This document shows, piece by piece, positions 34,880-43,937 of a stretch of DNA of 64,000 nt. The DNA comes from Rhizobiales bacterium Y(2018) (GTDB lineage: Bacteria; Pseudomonadota; Alphaproteobacteria; Rhizobiales; Aestuariivirgaceae). Location: contig SCPD01000014.1 of assembly GCA_005502925.1 (NCBI GenBank), positions 1 to 64,000 on the forward strand, given 5' to 3'. The notes below the pieces were generated by a model that saw only the letters and a list, made by a program, of their open reading frames with translations, made no database searches and was not told where the DNA came from. Position 1 is the first letter of the stretch. Each line of letters begins with the position of its first letter. Made by a program: the position numbers and the translations under genes.

Positions 34880-36790
34880 CTAGCCTTTGACCGCGCCGGA
34901 CAGCGCGCCTTGCACCAGGTAGCGCTGGAAGAAGAAGGCTACCACGACCGGCGGGATGATCGAGAGCACGCTTGCGGCGAAGAGCGGGCCATATTCATAG
35001 AATTGGGCCTGGTTCAGGAAGCCCGAAATGACGACGGGAATGGTCTGCGCCTTGGGTGTCGAGGTGAGGATCAAGGCGAAAAGAAACTCGTTCCAGGACA
35101 CGAGGAAGCAGAAGATGGCGGCGGCGATGACACCCGGCCTGACCACCGGCAACAAGACCTTGATCAGCATGGCGAAGCGCGAGCAGCCGTCGACGAGCGC
35201 GGCACGGTCGAGGCTTATCGGCACACTTTCGAAGGTCGCCTTCATCATCCAGGCGCTCAGTGGAAGAAGGAAGGACGAGTAGGAGATGACGAGCGCCATG
35301 CGGGTGTCGAGCAGGCCCAGCGTCTTGAAGGTGATGAAGAAGGGCAGCACCAGGGTCAGGCCGGGGATCATGCGGGTCAGCATCAGCGCCCACAGCGAAC
35401 CGGCGAAGAAACGCTCCTTGGCATGACGCGCGAAGGCGTAGCCGGCGAGCGTGCCGAGCGCCACATTGATCACCGAAACGATGGCGCCGACGATGAAGCT
35501 GTTCATCAAGGACAGCGGCACACGTTTGGCCTGGGCGCTCGTGGTGTGGCCCTCGGCGGCGAGCACCGATATGAAATTGTCGAAAGTAAGCGTCGTCGGG
35601 ATGACGGTCGCCGGCGTGCGGATGAGATCGGCGGCGGGCGACAGGCTCATCAGGATAAGCGCCAGTACCGGCAGCACCGACCAGAGGAAGATCACTATGG
35701 CGGTGAATGCGAAGAACGTGGGCGCCAGCACGCGGGTGAGGCGGGCGGGCAGGAGGCTGTGCGGGCGATAAGCCGGCAGCGTCACCATCGCATTGCGCTG
35801 CGCCCGCTTGGCATGCCAGGCCATTTCCGAGGGCGTGGTGCCATCGATCATGTGCTCGGCGCTGCGGCGCTGGCGGAAGATGAAGAAGTAGATGATCGCC
35901 AGAGCGAGGCTCGCCAGCGTGAGGACATAGAGGATCGCCGCGCCCTCACCGAAGCGCAGGAACGAGAAGGACTGCAGATAGCCGAGCCAGGAGAGCACCG
36001 TCGTGGCGGTTCCCGGTCCGCCGCGCGTCATGATGAGCAGGATGTCGAAAGTCATCAAAGCGTTGATGGTCGCGATGATGGCGATGAAGAGATAGCTCGA
36101 TTTAAGCCAGGGGAGCGTAATCGAGAAGAAGCGGCGGATGGGGCCGGCGCCGTCGAGTATCGCCGCCTTGTGGAGATTGCCGGGCATCGACTGGAGGCCG
36201 GACAGGATCATCAGCGCGGTGAGCGGCGCCTGGTTCCAGACATGGGTCAGCGCCACGAGGTTGAGGGCGCGGAAGCCGTCGCCGAGCCAGGCGGCGGTGA
36301 GAAAGCTCAGGCCCAGATCATTGAGAAGGCCGTTCAACAGGCCGAAGCTACCGGCAAAGACGAAGGACCACAACACGCCGATCGCCACCGGCGCCATGGC
36401 CCACGGCACCAGAACGGCGCTGCGCAACAAACCGCGGCCGGGAAAACGTTCATTGAGGACGAGGGCGATGATGGTGCCGAGAATGGTCGTGCCGGCGACG
36501 GAGATGACCGCGAAATAGGCGGTGCGGCCAAGCGCCCCCCAGAACTCGGCGTTGTCGAGGAGCTTGGCGTAGTTGCCCAGCCCCACAAACACCCAGCGCT
36601 TGGTGATGGGATTGGTGGTGTTGAAAGAGAGATAGAGGCTGTAGAGCAGCGGCAGGCCCGCCACCAGGAAGACGATGAGCAAAGCGGGAGCGACCGCGCC
36701 ATAGGAGAAGGCCGGCACGCGCCGCGTCTTGCGCCTGATGGTGACGGAGGTGTCGAGAGCCGTCGTCAATCTATGCCCCACACTGACCAT
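34880..36790 (-). CDS. Fused ABC permease: MalF-type and MalG-type halves in one chain
   Basis: One uninterrupted 636-residue frame contains two complete binding-protein-dependent permease domains that are normally separate proteins. The first half (about 1-310) has an EAA-type loop AAILDGAGPIRRFFSITLP. The second half (about 345-636) has another, RAALVDGCSRFAMLIKVLLP. Each has about six hydrophobic segments (for example PALLIVFLVAGLPLLYSLYL and FFAFTAIVIFLWSVLPVLAL). The linker around residues 310-340 is hydrophilic (FIFRQRRSAEHMIDG). It would form the whole channel alone and couple to the MalK-like ATPase. A strong hairpin lies just before the start codon. Substrate likely a sugar, polyol or related compound. 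Confidence 0.9.
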   Translation of the reverse strand: MVSVGHRLTTALDTSVTIRRKTRRVPAFSYGAVAPALLIVFLVAGLPLLYSLYLSFNTTNPITKRWVFVGLGNYAKLLDNAEFWGALGRTAYFAVISVAGTTILGTIIALVLNERFPGRGLLRSAVLVPWAMAPVAIGVLWSFVFAGSFGLLNGLLNDLGLSFLTAAWLGDGFRALNLVALTHVWNQAPLTALMILSGLQSMPGNLHKAAILDGAGPIRRFFSITLPWLKSSYLFIAIIATINALMTFDILLIMTRGGPGTATTVLSWLGYLQSFSFLRFGEGAAILYVLTLASLALAIIYFFIFRQRRSAEHMIDGTTPSEMAWHAKRAQRNAMVTLPAYRPHSLLPARLTRVLAPTFFAFTAIVIFLWSVLPVLALILMSLSPAADLIRTPATVIPTTLTFDNFISVLAAEGHTTSAQAKRVPLSLMNSFIVGAIVSVINVALGTLAGYAFARHAKERFFAGSLWALMLTRMIPGLTLVLPFFITFKTLGLLDTRMALVISYSSFLLPLSAWMMKATFESVPISLDRAALVDGCSRFAMLIKVLLPVVRPGVIAAAIFCFLVSWNEFLFALILTSTPKAQTIPVVISGFLNQAQFYEYGPLFAASVLSIIPPVVVAFFFQRYLVQGALSGAVKG

Positions 36791-36794
36791 GAGA

Positions 36795-36819
36795 GGCCGG
36801 AGCCGTTGCGGCTCCGGCC
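36795..36819 (-). promoter_or_regulatory. Strong hairpin between binding-protein and permease genes
   Basis: GGCCGGAGCC (36795-36804) and GGCTCCGGCC (36810-36819) are perfect 10-bp arms with a 5-base loop. It begins four bases upstream of the permease ATG and 15 bp after the binding-protein stop. It may attenuate or stabilise upstream mRNA so that more binding protein than permease is made. No separate ribosome site is visible outside it. Confidence 0.65.
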
Positions 36820-36834
36820 GCGCTCATTCTTGGA

Positions 36835-38136
36835 TCACTGATACTGCTTCTTGAGTTCGGTCGCCTTGGTGGCGAGATCGGCGACCAGCTTGTCGACGGG
36901 CGAGCCGGAGCGGAAGAACTCCTGTGCCTGCTGCATCATGTAGAGGTCCCATTCGGGGAACCAGATCGCCTTGCCGATCTTGCGGGCAGTGCCGTTCTCC
37001 ACCTGCTTGCTCGAGATGGCGAGGTCGCGCCACTTGGAGAAGCTCTCGACCACTTCAGGATCGGTCATGACTTCCTTGTAGGCGGAGCCCAGGCCGAATT
37101 CGAGCGCCCAGCGCTTGATGACATGATATTTGCCGTCCTTGGCCTTGCCGCCGAAGAACTGCAGCATGTTCCAGACGCGATCGACATCGCTCGGCTGCGA
37201 GCCCATCAGATAGGCGGCGGTCCAGGCCATGGTCGAGCGGGTGGCGCCTGGCATCAGAGCGTTCTTCACCTTGCCGGCGGCTTTCGACACGGCCGGATCG
37301 TTGGTGACCTTCTGGTCGTAATCATGCAGCACCATGAAAGTGTGCCGGCCGGTGCAGTAGCTGGGCACGCCTTCGCCCGGCAGCGTCATGATGTCCTCGG
37401 CGACCAGCTTCTCCTGATAGAGCTTCTGATGCACCTCGAGGACTTTGCGTAGTGCCGGCTCATCGACGAAATTGCCGTCGGCATCGAAGACTTTCGCGCC
37501 TTCCGAATACCAGCAGGAGAACAGGCTCCAGGAAAGCTCGGCCCATTTCTGGCCCCAGGCTGAATTATAGGGTGCATCCGAAATGCCGTCCTTCTTCAGC
37601 TTGCGGCAGGCTTCGAGCAGCCCATCCCAGCTCTCGGGCACGCCGATGCCGGCTTTGGAAAGATGTTCCTCATTATAGATGAAGGAGTTGTGGCCGGCGT
37701 AATAAGGCATGCCGGCGAGCTTGCCGTCATTGAGCGACAGGGATTCGATGCAGACCGGGAACATGCTGGCCTTGATCTCGTCGAGGCCGGCGAGACCCTC
37801 GAGGTCGCGGATCCATTCCGCCGCGTGCCAGCGCGCGATGCGATCTTCCTCGGCATAGAGCATGTCGATTTTCTGGCCGCCGGTGAGTTTTGTCTCGGCG
37901 AGCGGATGATAGTCGCCCGTCACCAGCTCATAGGTGACGTTTTCATCATAGAGCTTGGAAAAGATCTTGACGTTCTCTTCGACGATCTGCGGCTGATACT
38001 GCCAGCCGACGAAGGTGATCGGCGTCGAAGGCGCGGCGAAAGCGCGTCCGCCCAGCATCGTGCCGGCGGACAATGCCGCGGCACCTTGCAGGACTCTGCG
38101 GCGGGACAAAAGATAGCGGTCGAGCGGTGATGTCAT
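36835..38136 (-). CDS. Extracellular solute-binding protein (family 1) with Tat-type signal
   Basis: First gene of the leftward transport operon, 433 residues. The signal (LSRRRVLQGAAALSAGTMLG, residues 10-29, then GRAFAAP) contains a twin arginine, so Tat export is likely. The mature part starts ITFVGWQYQPQIVEENVKIF and has the family-1 patterns KIDMLYAEEDRIARWHAAEW, GKLAGMPYYAGHNSFIYNEE and GVPESWDGLLEACRKLKKDG. It binds the imported substrate in the periplasm. Its start is preceded by GAGGGA. The nearby RpiR-SIS regulator and candidate operator at 38358-38376 suggest sugar-phosphate control. The ligand is unknown. Confidence 0.9.
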   Translation of the reverse strand: MTSPLDRYLLSRRRVLQGAAALSAGTMLGGRAFAAPSTPITFVGWQYQPQIVEENVKIFSKLYDENVTYELVTGDYHPLAETKLTGGQKIDMLYAEEDRIARWHAAEWIRDLEGLAGLDEIKASMFPVCIESLSLNDGKLAGMPYYAGHNSFIYNEEHLSKAGIGVPESWDGLLEACRKLKKDGISDAPYNSAWGQKWAELSWSLFSCWYSEGAKVFDADGNFVDEPALRKVLEVHQKLYQEKLVAEDIMTLPGEGVPSYCTGRHTFMVLHDYDQKVTNDPAVSKAAGKVKNALMPGATRSTMAWTAAYLMGSQPSDVDRVWNMLQFFGGKAKDGKYHVIKRWALEFGLGSAYKEVMTDPEVVESFSKWRDLAISSKQVENGTARKIGKAIWFPEWDLYMMQQAQEFFRSGSPVDKLVADLATKATELKKQYQ

Positions 38137-38357
38137 GGCAAGTTCCCTCCTCTGTTATTCGAGCGAGGTGTCTGGCTTCGGGCGCGACGGAACTCAGTCT
38201 TGACGGACACGTGTTTGCGGCCGGCGCAAACCAAATCCAACGAACCCTCGACAGACGTGACGAATTCACCTCGCAGGATTTGTGTGTCTTGTTGTTATGC
38301 GCGTGAGTATGCGCGCAATCCGAGTGAAGGCAATGAAATTTTCATTTTCTTATCAAA

Positions 38358-38376
38358 TCTGAAGATAAGCTTCAGA
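38358..38376. promoter_or_regulatory. Candidate RpiR operator upstream of the transport operon
   Basis: TCTGAAG (38358-38364) and CTTCAGA (38370-38376) are exact inverted arms with 5 bp between, set in an AT-rich patch of the 300-bp gap between rpiR and the binding-protein gene. The rest of 38137-38436 holds no gene. The SBP promoter most likely lies in this AT-rich part, but I could not define its boxes. Confidence 0.5.
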
Positions 38377-38436
38377 AAATTTGCATTTTGCCCTTGTGGA
38401 TGATCCAGAAATAAAACTTTGGAGAAAATATCAGTT

Positions 38437-39369
38437 TCAGTCGCTCAAAGGCTGCGGCGTGTCCGTGTCGGCAAAAGTGAGGACCTGCTGCTTGATGCGG
38501 CGCAATTTCTCGCGCGCTGCGCCGTTGCGATGGATGGCGGCACCGTAAGCGAGAATGTCGATGGCGATCATGAAGGCGTAACGCATCGAGGTCGGGCCCA
38601 GAATGTCGCCGTCGTCGCGCGCCTTGACACTGAGCGGCAGATCGACGGCCGCGGCGACCGGCGACTCGGCACTGGTGAGCGCCAGCGTCGTCGCGCCATA
38701 TTCGCGCGCCACGCCGATGGCGCGCAGCAGCTCCTGGTTGCGGCCGCTGAGCGATATGCCGAGCACCACATCGCCGCGCTCGACCGTGGCGGCGAGCATC
38801 ATCTGCATCTGGTTGTCGGCGGAAGGCACGGTGCGCACGCCGAGGCGGAAGAAGCGGTTCTGCACTTCGTCCACCAGCCAGGACGAGACGCCGCCGCTGC
38901 CGAAGGCATAGAGTGTGCGGCAGTTGCTGATCAGCTCGATGGCCTTTTCCGCTGCGGCAAGGTCGAAATGCTCATGCGCATTGGCAATCGAATTCTGGGC
39001 CCGCTTCAAGACGCGTTCGGCCGCCTCGTTGAGCGCAGTGGCGGGTGTCGTCAATTCGAGATAACGCGGCCCGACCCGCATCGAACCCATGATCTTGAGC
39101 TTCAGATCACGCAAGCCGTCGCAATCAAGCGAGCGGGCGAAGCGGGTGATGGTGGGCGCCGAGACGCCCAGCCAGCCGACCAGCTCTTCCACCGGCTTCT
39201 CGACGAAGCTGCGGGGCTCGCTGACGATCGCCTGAGCGATCTTGCGATTGGTGCGCGACAAGGTCGGCTCGCGGTCGAGCACCACGGCGATGATGTCGGG
39301 CGAGGCCTGGCCGTTGCGCTGCGCTTGCGGCTTGCCCCGGTTCTGCGCGGTCGAAGAGAAGGACGCCAT
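38437..39369 (-). CDS. MurR/RpiR family transcriptional regulator with SIS domain
   Basis: A 310-residue regulator. Its N-terminal RpiR helix-turn-helix (residues about 25-105) includes LSRTNRKIAQAIVSEPRSFV and LGVSAPTITRFARSLDCDGL. The SIS domain from about 145 has TLYAFGSGGVSSWLVDEVQ and VLGISLSGRNQELLRAIGVA, which bind sugar phosphates in relatives. It lies upstream of, and in the same direction as, the solute-binding-protein operon with a 300-bp gap, and is divergent from the acyl-CoA ligase gene. It is most likely the regulator of the transport/oxidation operon through the 38358-38376 palindrome. Inducer unknown. Start ATG 39369 gives a usual-length family member. Confidence 0.9.
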   Translation of the reverse strand: MASFSSTAQNRGKPQAQRNGQASPDIIAVVLDREPTLSRTNRKIAQAIVSEPRSFVEKPVEELVGWLGVSAPTITRFARSLDCDGLRDLKLKIMGSMRVGPRYLELTTPATALNEAAERVLKRAQNSIANAHEHFDLAAAEKAIELISNCRTLYAFGSGGVSSWLVDEVQNRFFRLGVRTVPSADNQMQMMLAATVERGDVVLGISLSGRNQELLRAIGVAREYGATTLALTSAESPVAAAVDLPLSVKARDDGDILGPTSMRYAFMIAIDILAYGAAIHRNGAAREKLRRIKQQVLTFADTDTPQPLSD

Positions 39370-39464
39370 GATTTCAAGCTTGCGCCAGGTGGCAGGTCGG
39401 AGACAAGCTTAGACTTTCGGTCGCGCTGGTTGAAACTCGGCTCATATTCCTATTTGGTAACTTT

Positions 39465-41135
39465 ATGAGAGGATCGATGGCCAGGCTGACACAAAGCTAT
39501 GTGCACGGGGTCAGTGATATCCCGCTGATCGGCCAGACCGTCGGCGCGTTCTTCGACGCGGCGGCCCGGCGCTGGGCGAAAAGCGATGCCCTCATCGTGC
39601 GCCATCAGAACCTGCGCTGGACCTATGCCGAGCTCAAGCGGAAGGTCGATGATTTTGCCGCCGGCCTCCTGGCGCTCGGGCTGCTTCCCGGCGATCGGGT
39701 CGGCATCTGGTCGCCCAACAATGCCGAATGGGTGATCACCCAGCTCGCCACCGCCAAGGCCGGCCTGATCCTGGTCAATATCAATCCGGCCTATCGGCTC
39801 GCCGAAGCCGATTACGCGCTCAACAAGGTCGCCTGCAAGGCGCTCGTCACCGCCAGCCAGTTCAAGACCAGCGACTATGTCGGCATGCTCAACCAGCTTC
39901 TGGCCGAAGGCCGGCTACCGCATCTCAAGACGATCATCCGGATCGGCGGCGCTGCATCCGGCATGCTGGGCTTCGATGATGTGCCGGGGCTCGGGGGGCC
40001 CGAGCACCACGAGCGGCTCGCGCAACTTGGTGATGAGCTCCAGTTCGACCAGCCGATCAACATCCAGTTCACCAGCGGCACCACCGGCTATCCGAAAGGC
40101 GCCACGCTCACCCATCACAATATCCTCAATAACGGCTTCTTCATCGGCGAGACGATGAAGCTCACCGAGAAAGACCGCGTCTGCATCCCGGTGCCGCTTT
40201 ATCACTGCTTCGGCATGGTGCTGGGCAATCTCGCCTGCATCACCCATGGCTCGGCCATGATCTATCCGGGTGAGGGCTTCGATCCCCTGGCGGTGCTGGA
40301 AACCGTCGCCGCGGAGAAATGCACCGGGCTTTATGGCGTGCCGACGATGTTCATCGCCGAGCTCGGCCATGCCGACTTCAAGAAGTTCAACCTCTCGTCC
40401 TTGCGCACCGGGATCATGGCGGGCTCGCCCTGTCCGATCGAGGTGATGAAGCGGGTGGTAAGCGAGATGCATATGGAGGACGTCACCATCTGCTACGGCA
40501 TGACGGAGACGAGCCCGGTGAGTTTCCAGACCTCGCCCGCCGACCCGCCCGAAAAACGTGTCGGCTCGGTCGGGCGCATTCATCCCCATGTCGAGGTCAA
40601 GATCGTCGATGCGGAGGGCCGCATCGTGCCGCCGCGCGAGACGGGCGAATTGTGCACGCGCGGCTATTCGGTGATGCGCGGTTATTGGGATGACGCCGAG
40701 AAGACCAGTGAGGCAATTGATGCCGCGCGGTGGATGCATACAGGCGACCTCGCCAGGCTTGACGAGGAAGGCTATTGCAACATCGTCGGGCGCATCAAGG
40801 ATATGGTGATCCGGGGCGGCGAAAATATCTATCCGCGCGAGATCGAGGAATTCCTCTACAAACATCCGAAGGTGCAGGACGTCCAGGTGATCGGCGTGCC
40901 CGATCCGAAATATGGCGAGGAGCTCTGCGCCTGGATCAGGCTCAAGACTGACGTCGCCTGCACGGAAGAAGAGATACGCGGTTTCTGCCAGGGGCAGATC
41001 GCCCATTACAAGATCCCGCGTTATGTGAAATTCGTCGACGCCTTCCCGATGACGGTGACCGGCAAGATCCAGAAATATCTGATGCGTGAAGAGGCCCGCC
41101 GGGAACTGGGTCTCGTGGAAGAGAAGACGGCATGA
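39465..41135 (+). CDS. AMP-binding acyl-CoA synthetase (fatty-acid/isovalerate-type CoA ligase)
   Basis: A 556-residue adenylate-forming ligase. It has the P-loop-like [20 protein letters not shown] (about residue 200), the motif [11 protein letters not shown], the ATP-binding [20 protein letters not shown], and the terminal catalytic lysine in [13 protein letters not shown]. It activates a carboxylic acid to the CoA ester with ATP. It is first in the rightward leucine/valine operon, 17 bp before isovaleryl-CoA dehydrogenase, so a short branched acid such as isovalerate is a reasonable substrate, although the family also covers medium chains. ATG 39465 and ATG 39477 are both possible starts. 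The second has AGAGGA close upstream. Confidence 0.88.
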   Translation: MRGSMARLTQSYVHGVSDIPLIGQTVGAFFDAAARRWAKSDALIVRHQNLRWTYAELKRKVDDFAAGLLALGLLPGDRVGIWSPNNAEWVITQLATAKAGLILVNINPAYRLAEADYALNKVACKALVTASQFKTSDYVGMLNQLLAEGRLPHLKTIIRIGGAASGMLGFDDVPGLGGPEHHERLAQLGDELQFDQPINIQFTSGTTGYPKGATLTHHNILNNGFFIGETMKLTEKDRVCIPVPLYHCFGMVLGNLACITHGSAMIYPGEGFDPLAVLETVAAEKCTGLYGVPTMFIAELGHADFKKFNLSSLRTGIMAGSPCPIEVMKRVVSEMHMEDVTICYGMTETSPVSFQTSPADPPEKRVGSVGRIHPHVEVKIVDAEGRIVPPRETGELCTRGYSVMRGYWDDAEKTSEAIDAARWMHTGDLARLDEEGYCNIVGRIKDMVIRGGENIYPREIEEFLYKHPKVQDVQVIGVPDPKYGEELCAWIRLKTDVACTEEEIRGFCQGQIAHYKIPRYVKFVDAFPMTVTGKIQKYLMREEARRELGLVEEKTA

Positions 41136-41152
41136 TGGGAGTTGAGTGAGGC

Positions 41153-42322
41153 ATGGCACAGAGCAATTTCGGCCTCGATTTCAATCTCGGTGAAACCGCC
41201 GAGATGATCCGCGACACGGTGTCGGTCTTCGCCCAGGCGGAGATCGCGCCCAGGGCAGCCGAGATCGACAAGAGCAACGAGTTTCCGCGCGATCTGTGGC
41301 CGAGGATGGGCGAGCTCGGTCTTCACGGCATCACGGTCGAGGAGGAGTTCGGTGGGCTCGGCCTCGGCTATCTCGACCATGCGGTGGCGGTCGAGGAAGT
41401 GAGCCGGGCCTCGGCTTCGGTGGCGCTCTCCTATGGCGCCCATTCCAACCTGTGCATCAACCAGATCCGCCGCAACGGCACCGATGAGCAGAAGCGGCGG
41501 TATCTGCCGAAGCTCATCTCGGGCGAGCATGTGGGCGCGCTCGCCATGTCGGAGCCGGGTTCGGGCTCGGATGTCGTATCGATGCGCACCAAGGCCGAGA
41601 AGAAAGGCTCGAAATACATCCTCAACGGCAACAAGATGTGGATCACCAATGGTCCCATCGCCGATACGCTGTTCGTCTATGCCAAGACCGATCCCGCCGC
41701 GGGAGCCAAGGGCATCACCAGCTTCCTGATCGAAAAAGGTTTCAAGGGCTTCCGCACCGCGCAGAAGCTCGACAAGCTCGGCATGCGCGGCTCCGACACC
41801 GGCGAGCTCATCTTCGAGGATTGCGAAGTGCCGGAGGAGAATGTCGTCGGCGAGGTGAACAAGGGCGTGCGTGTCCTGATGTCGGGGCTCGATTATGAGC
41901 GTGCCGTGCTGGCCGCCGGCGCGGTCGGCATCATGCGCACCGCGCTCGACGTCGTGCTGCCCTATGTGCATGACCGCAAGCAGTTCGGCCAGCCGATCGG
42001 CACGTTCCAACTGGTGCAGGGCAAGCTCGCCGACATGTATGTGCTGATGAATGCGGCACGCTCTTACGTCTATACGGTGTGCAAGGCCTGCGATCAGGGC
42101 CGCGTCACCCGCGAGGATGCGGCGGGCGCCATCCTCTTCGCCGCCGAGAAAGCGACGCAAGTGGCGCTCGATTCGATCCAGCTTCTGGGCGGCAACGGCT
42201 ATATCAACGACTTCCCGACCGGGCGGCTGCTGCGTGACGCCAAGCTTTATGAGATCGGCGCCGGCACCAGCGAAATCCGCCGCATGCTGATCGGGCGGGA
42301 ATTGTTCGAGAAGTCGGTCTAG
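41153..42322 (+). CDS. ivd: Isovaleryl-CoA dehydrogenase
   Basis: The 389-residue flavoenzyme oxidises isovaleryl-CoA to 3-methylcrotonyl-CoA in leucine breakdown. The acyl-CoA dehydrogenase signature [14 protein letters not shown] is present. The usual catalytic Glu of the C-terminal helix is replaced ([19 protein letters not shown]). Instead the base sits in [13 protein letters not shown], the isovaleryl-specific arrangement known from the human enzyme. This makes the substrate assignment firm. It lies four bases before the methylcrotonyl-CoA carboxylase beta gene and would pass electrons to electron-transfer flavoprotein. The operon order ligase-ivd-mccB-mccA is a variant of the liu cluster. 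Confidence 0.93.
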   Translation: MAQSNFGLDFNLGETAEMIRDTVSVFAQAEIAPRAAEIDKSNEFPRDLWPRMGELGLHGITVEEEFGGLGLGYLDHAVAVEEVSRASASVALSYGAHSNLCINQIRRNGTDEQKRRYLPKLISGEHVGALAMSEPGSGSDVVSMRTKAEKKGSKYILNGNKMWITNGPIADTLFVYAKTDPAAGAKGITSFLIEKGFKGFRTAQKLDKLGMRGSDTGELIFEDCEVPEENVVGEVNKGVRVLMSGLDYERAVLAAGAVGIMRTALDVVLPYVHDRKQFGQPIGTFQLVQGKLADMYVLMNAARSYVYTVCKACDQGRVTREDAAGAILFAAEKATQVALDSIQLLGGNGYINDFPTGRLLRDAKLYEIGAGTSEIRRMLIGRELFEKSV

Positions 42323-42326
42323 GCTG

Positions 42327-43934
42327 ATGAGCACTCTCAAAAGCGATATCGATCCCGGTTCCGACAAGTTCCGGCGCAATGCCGAGCATATGCAGAACCT
42401 TGTCGAGGACTTGCGCAAGGTGTCGGGCCATATCATGCAGGGCGGGCCCAAGGCGTCGCGCGACAAGCATGAGGCTCGTGGCAAGCTCCTGCCGCGTGAA
42501 CGTGTGCTCAGGCTTCTTGACCGCGGTTCTCCCTTCCTCGAGGTCGGTCATCTCGCGGCGCATAAGATGTATCATAGCGAGGTGCCCTCGGCCGGTCTCA
42601 TCACCGGCATCGGGCGGGTCTCGAGCCGTGAATGCATGATCGTGTGTAATGACGCGACGGTGAAGGGGGGCACTTACTACCCGCTCACCGTCAAGAAGCA
42701 CCTGCGCGCCCAGGAGATCGCCGAGCAGAACCGGCTGACTTGCGTCTATCTGGTCGATTCGGGCGGCGCCAATCTGCCCAATCAGGACGAGGTGTTTCCC
42801 GATCGCGACCATTTCGGCCGCATCTTCTTCAACCAGGCCAATATGTCGGCCAAGGGTATCCACCAGATCGCGGTGGTGATGGGCTCCTGCACCGCGGGCG
42901 GCGCCTATGTGCCGGCGATGGCGGATCAGAGCATCATCGTGCGCGAGCAGGGCACGATCTTCTTGGGTGGACCGCCTTTGGTGAAGGCGGCGACCGGCGA
43001 AGTGGTGAGCGCCGAAGATCTGGGTGGCGCCGATGTCCACACACGGCTTTCGGGCGTCGCCGACCATCTGGCGCAGAATGACGAACATGCGCTTGCGCTA
43101 GCCCGGCGCGCCGTCGCCAATCTGCAGATCCGCAAGCCCGGCGATCTCGTGCTGCGTGACGCCAAGCCGCCGCATTATGATCCGGCCGAGCTTTATGGCG
43201 TCATGCCGCCAACCTCGCGCGAGCCCTTCGATGTGCGCGAGGTGATCGCGCGTCTCGTCGATGACAGCGCCTTCGATGAGTTCAAGGCGCTTTATGGCAA
43301 GACTCTGGTCTGCGGTTTCGCCCATATCGACGGCATGCCGGTCGGCATTCTCGCCAATGACGGCATCCTGTTCTCGGAATCGGCGGTCAAGGGCGCGCAT
43401 TTCATCGAGATCTGCTGCCAGCAGCGCATCCCGCTCCTGTTCCTGCAGAACATCACCGGCTTCATGGTCGGGCGCAAATATGAAAATGAAGGCATCGCCA
43501 AACATGGCGCCAAGCTCGTCACCGCGGTGGCGACGGCGCAGGTGCCGAAGGTCACCGTCATCATCGGCGGCAGCTTCGGCGCCGGCAATTACGGCATGTG
43601 CGGCCGGGCCTATTCACCGCGCTTCTTATGGATGTGGCCCAATGCGCGCATCTCGGTGATGGGTGGCGATCAGGCGGCCAATGTGCTGGCCACCGTCAAG
43701 CGCGACGGCTTTGCGGCGAAAGGCGAAAGCTGGAGCGCTGAGGATGAGGAAGCCTTCAAGGCGCCGATCCGCGAGCAGTATGAGCATCAGGGCCATCCCT
43801 ATTTCGCCTCGGCGCGGCTGTGGGACGACGGCGTCATCGATCCGGCGGAGACGCGCCGCGTGATCGCGCTCAGCCTGTCGGCCGCCCTCAACGCGCCGAT
43901 CCCCGAAACCCGCTTCGGCATTTTCAGGATGTAG
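42327..43934 (+). CDS. mccB: Methylcrotonyl-CoA carboxylase beta (carboxyltransferase) subunit
   Basis: A 535-residue carboxyltransferase. The N-terminus [20 protein letters not shown] and the core [17 protein letters not shown] are typical of MccB. So are [39 protein letters not shown] and [19 protein letters not shown]. The last part holds [19 protein letters not shown]. It transfers CO2 from carboxybiotin of the alpha subunit to 3-methylcrotonyl-CoA, giving 3-methylglutaconyl-CoA. It is sandwiched between ivd and mccA with gaps of four and three bases. This tight packing, together with the isovaleryl-type dehydrogenase upstream, separates it from propionyl-CoA carboxylase beta, the main alternative. 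Confidence 0.93.
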   Translation: MSTLKSDIDPGSDKFRRNAEHMQNLVEDLRKVSGHIMQGGPKASRDKHEARGKLLPRERVLRLLDRGSPFLEVGHLAAHKMYHSEVPSAGLITGIGRVSSRECMIVCNDATVKGGTYYPLTVKKHLRAQEIAEQNRLTCVYLVDSGGANLPNQDEVFPDRDHFGRIFFNQANMSAKGIHQIAVVMGSCTAGGAYVPAMADQSIIVREQGTIFLGGPPLVKAATGEVVSAEDLGGADVHTRLSGVADHLAQNDEHALALARRAVANLQIRKPGDLVLRDAKPPHYDPAELYGVMPPTSREPFDVREVIARLVDDSAFDEFKALYGKTLVCGFAHIDGMPVGILANDGILFSESAVKGAHFIEICCQQRIPLLFLQNITGFMVGRKYENEGIAKHGAKLVTAVATAQVPKVTVIIGGSFGAGNYGMCGRAYSPRFLWMWPNARISVMGGDQAANVLATVKRDGFAAKGESWSAEDEEAFKAPIREQYEHQGHPYFASARLWDDGVIDPAETRRVIALSLSAALNAPIPETRFGIFRM

Positions 43935-43937
43935 ACC

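Noticed and set aside
34874-36841. 655-codon plus-strand frame opposite the fused permease
   Set aside because: It is rich in Glu, Asp, Arg and Gly with no domain, and lies antisense to a gene with clear membrane segments and EAA loops.
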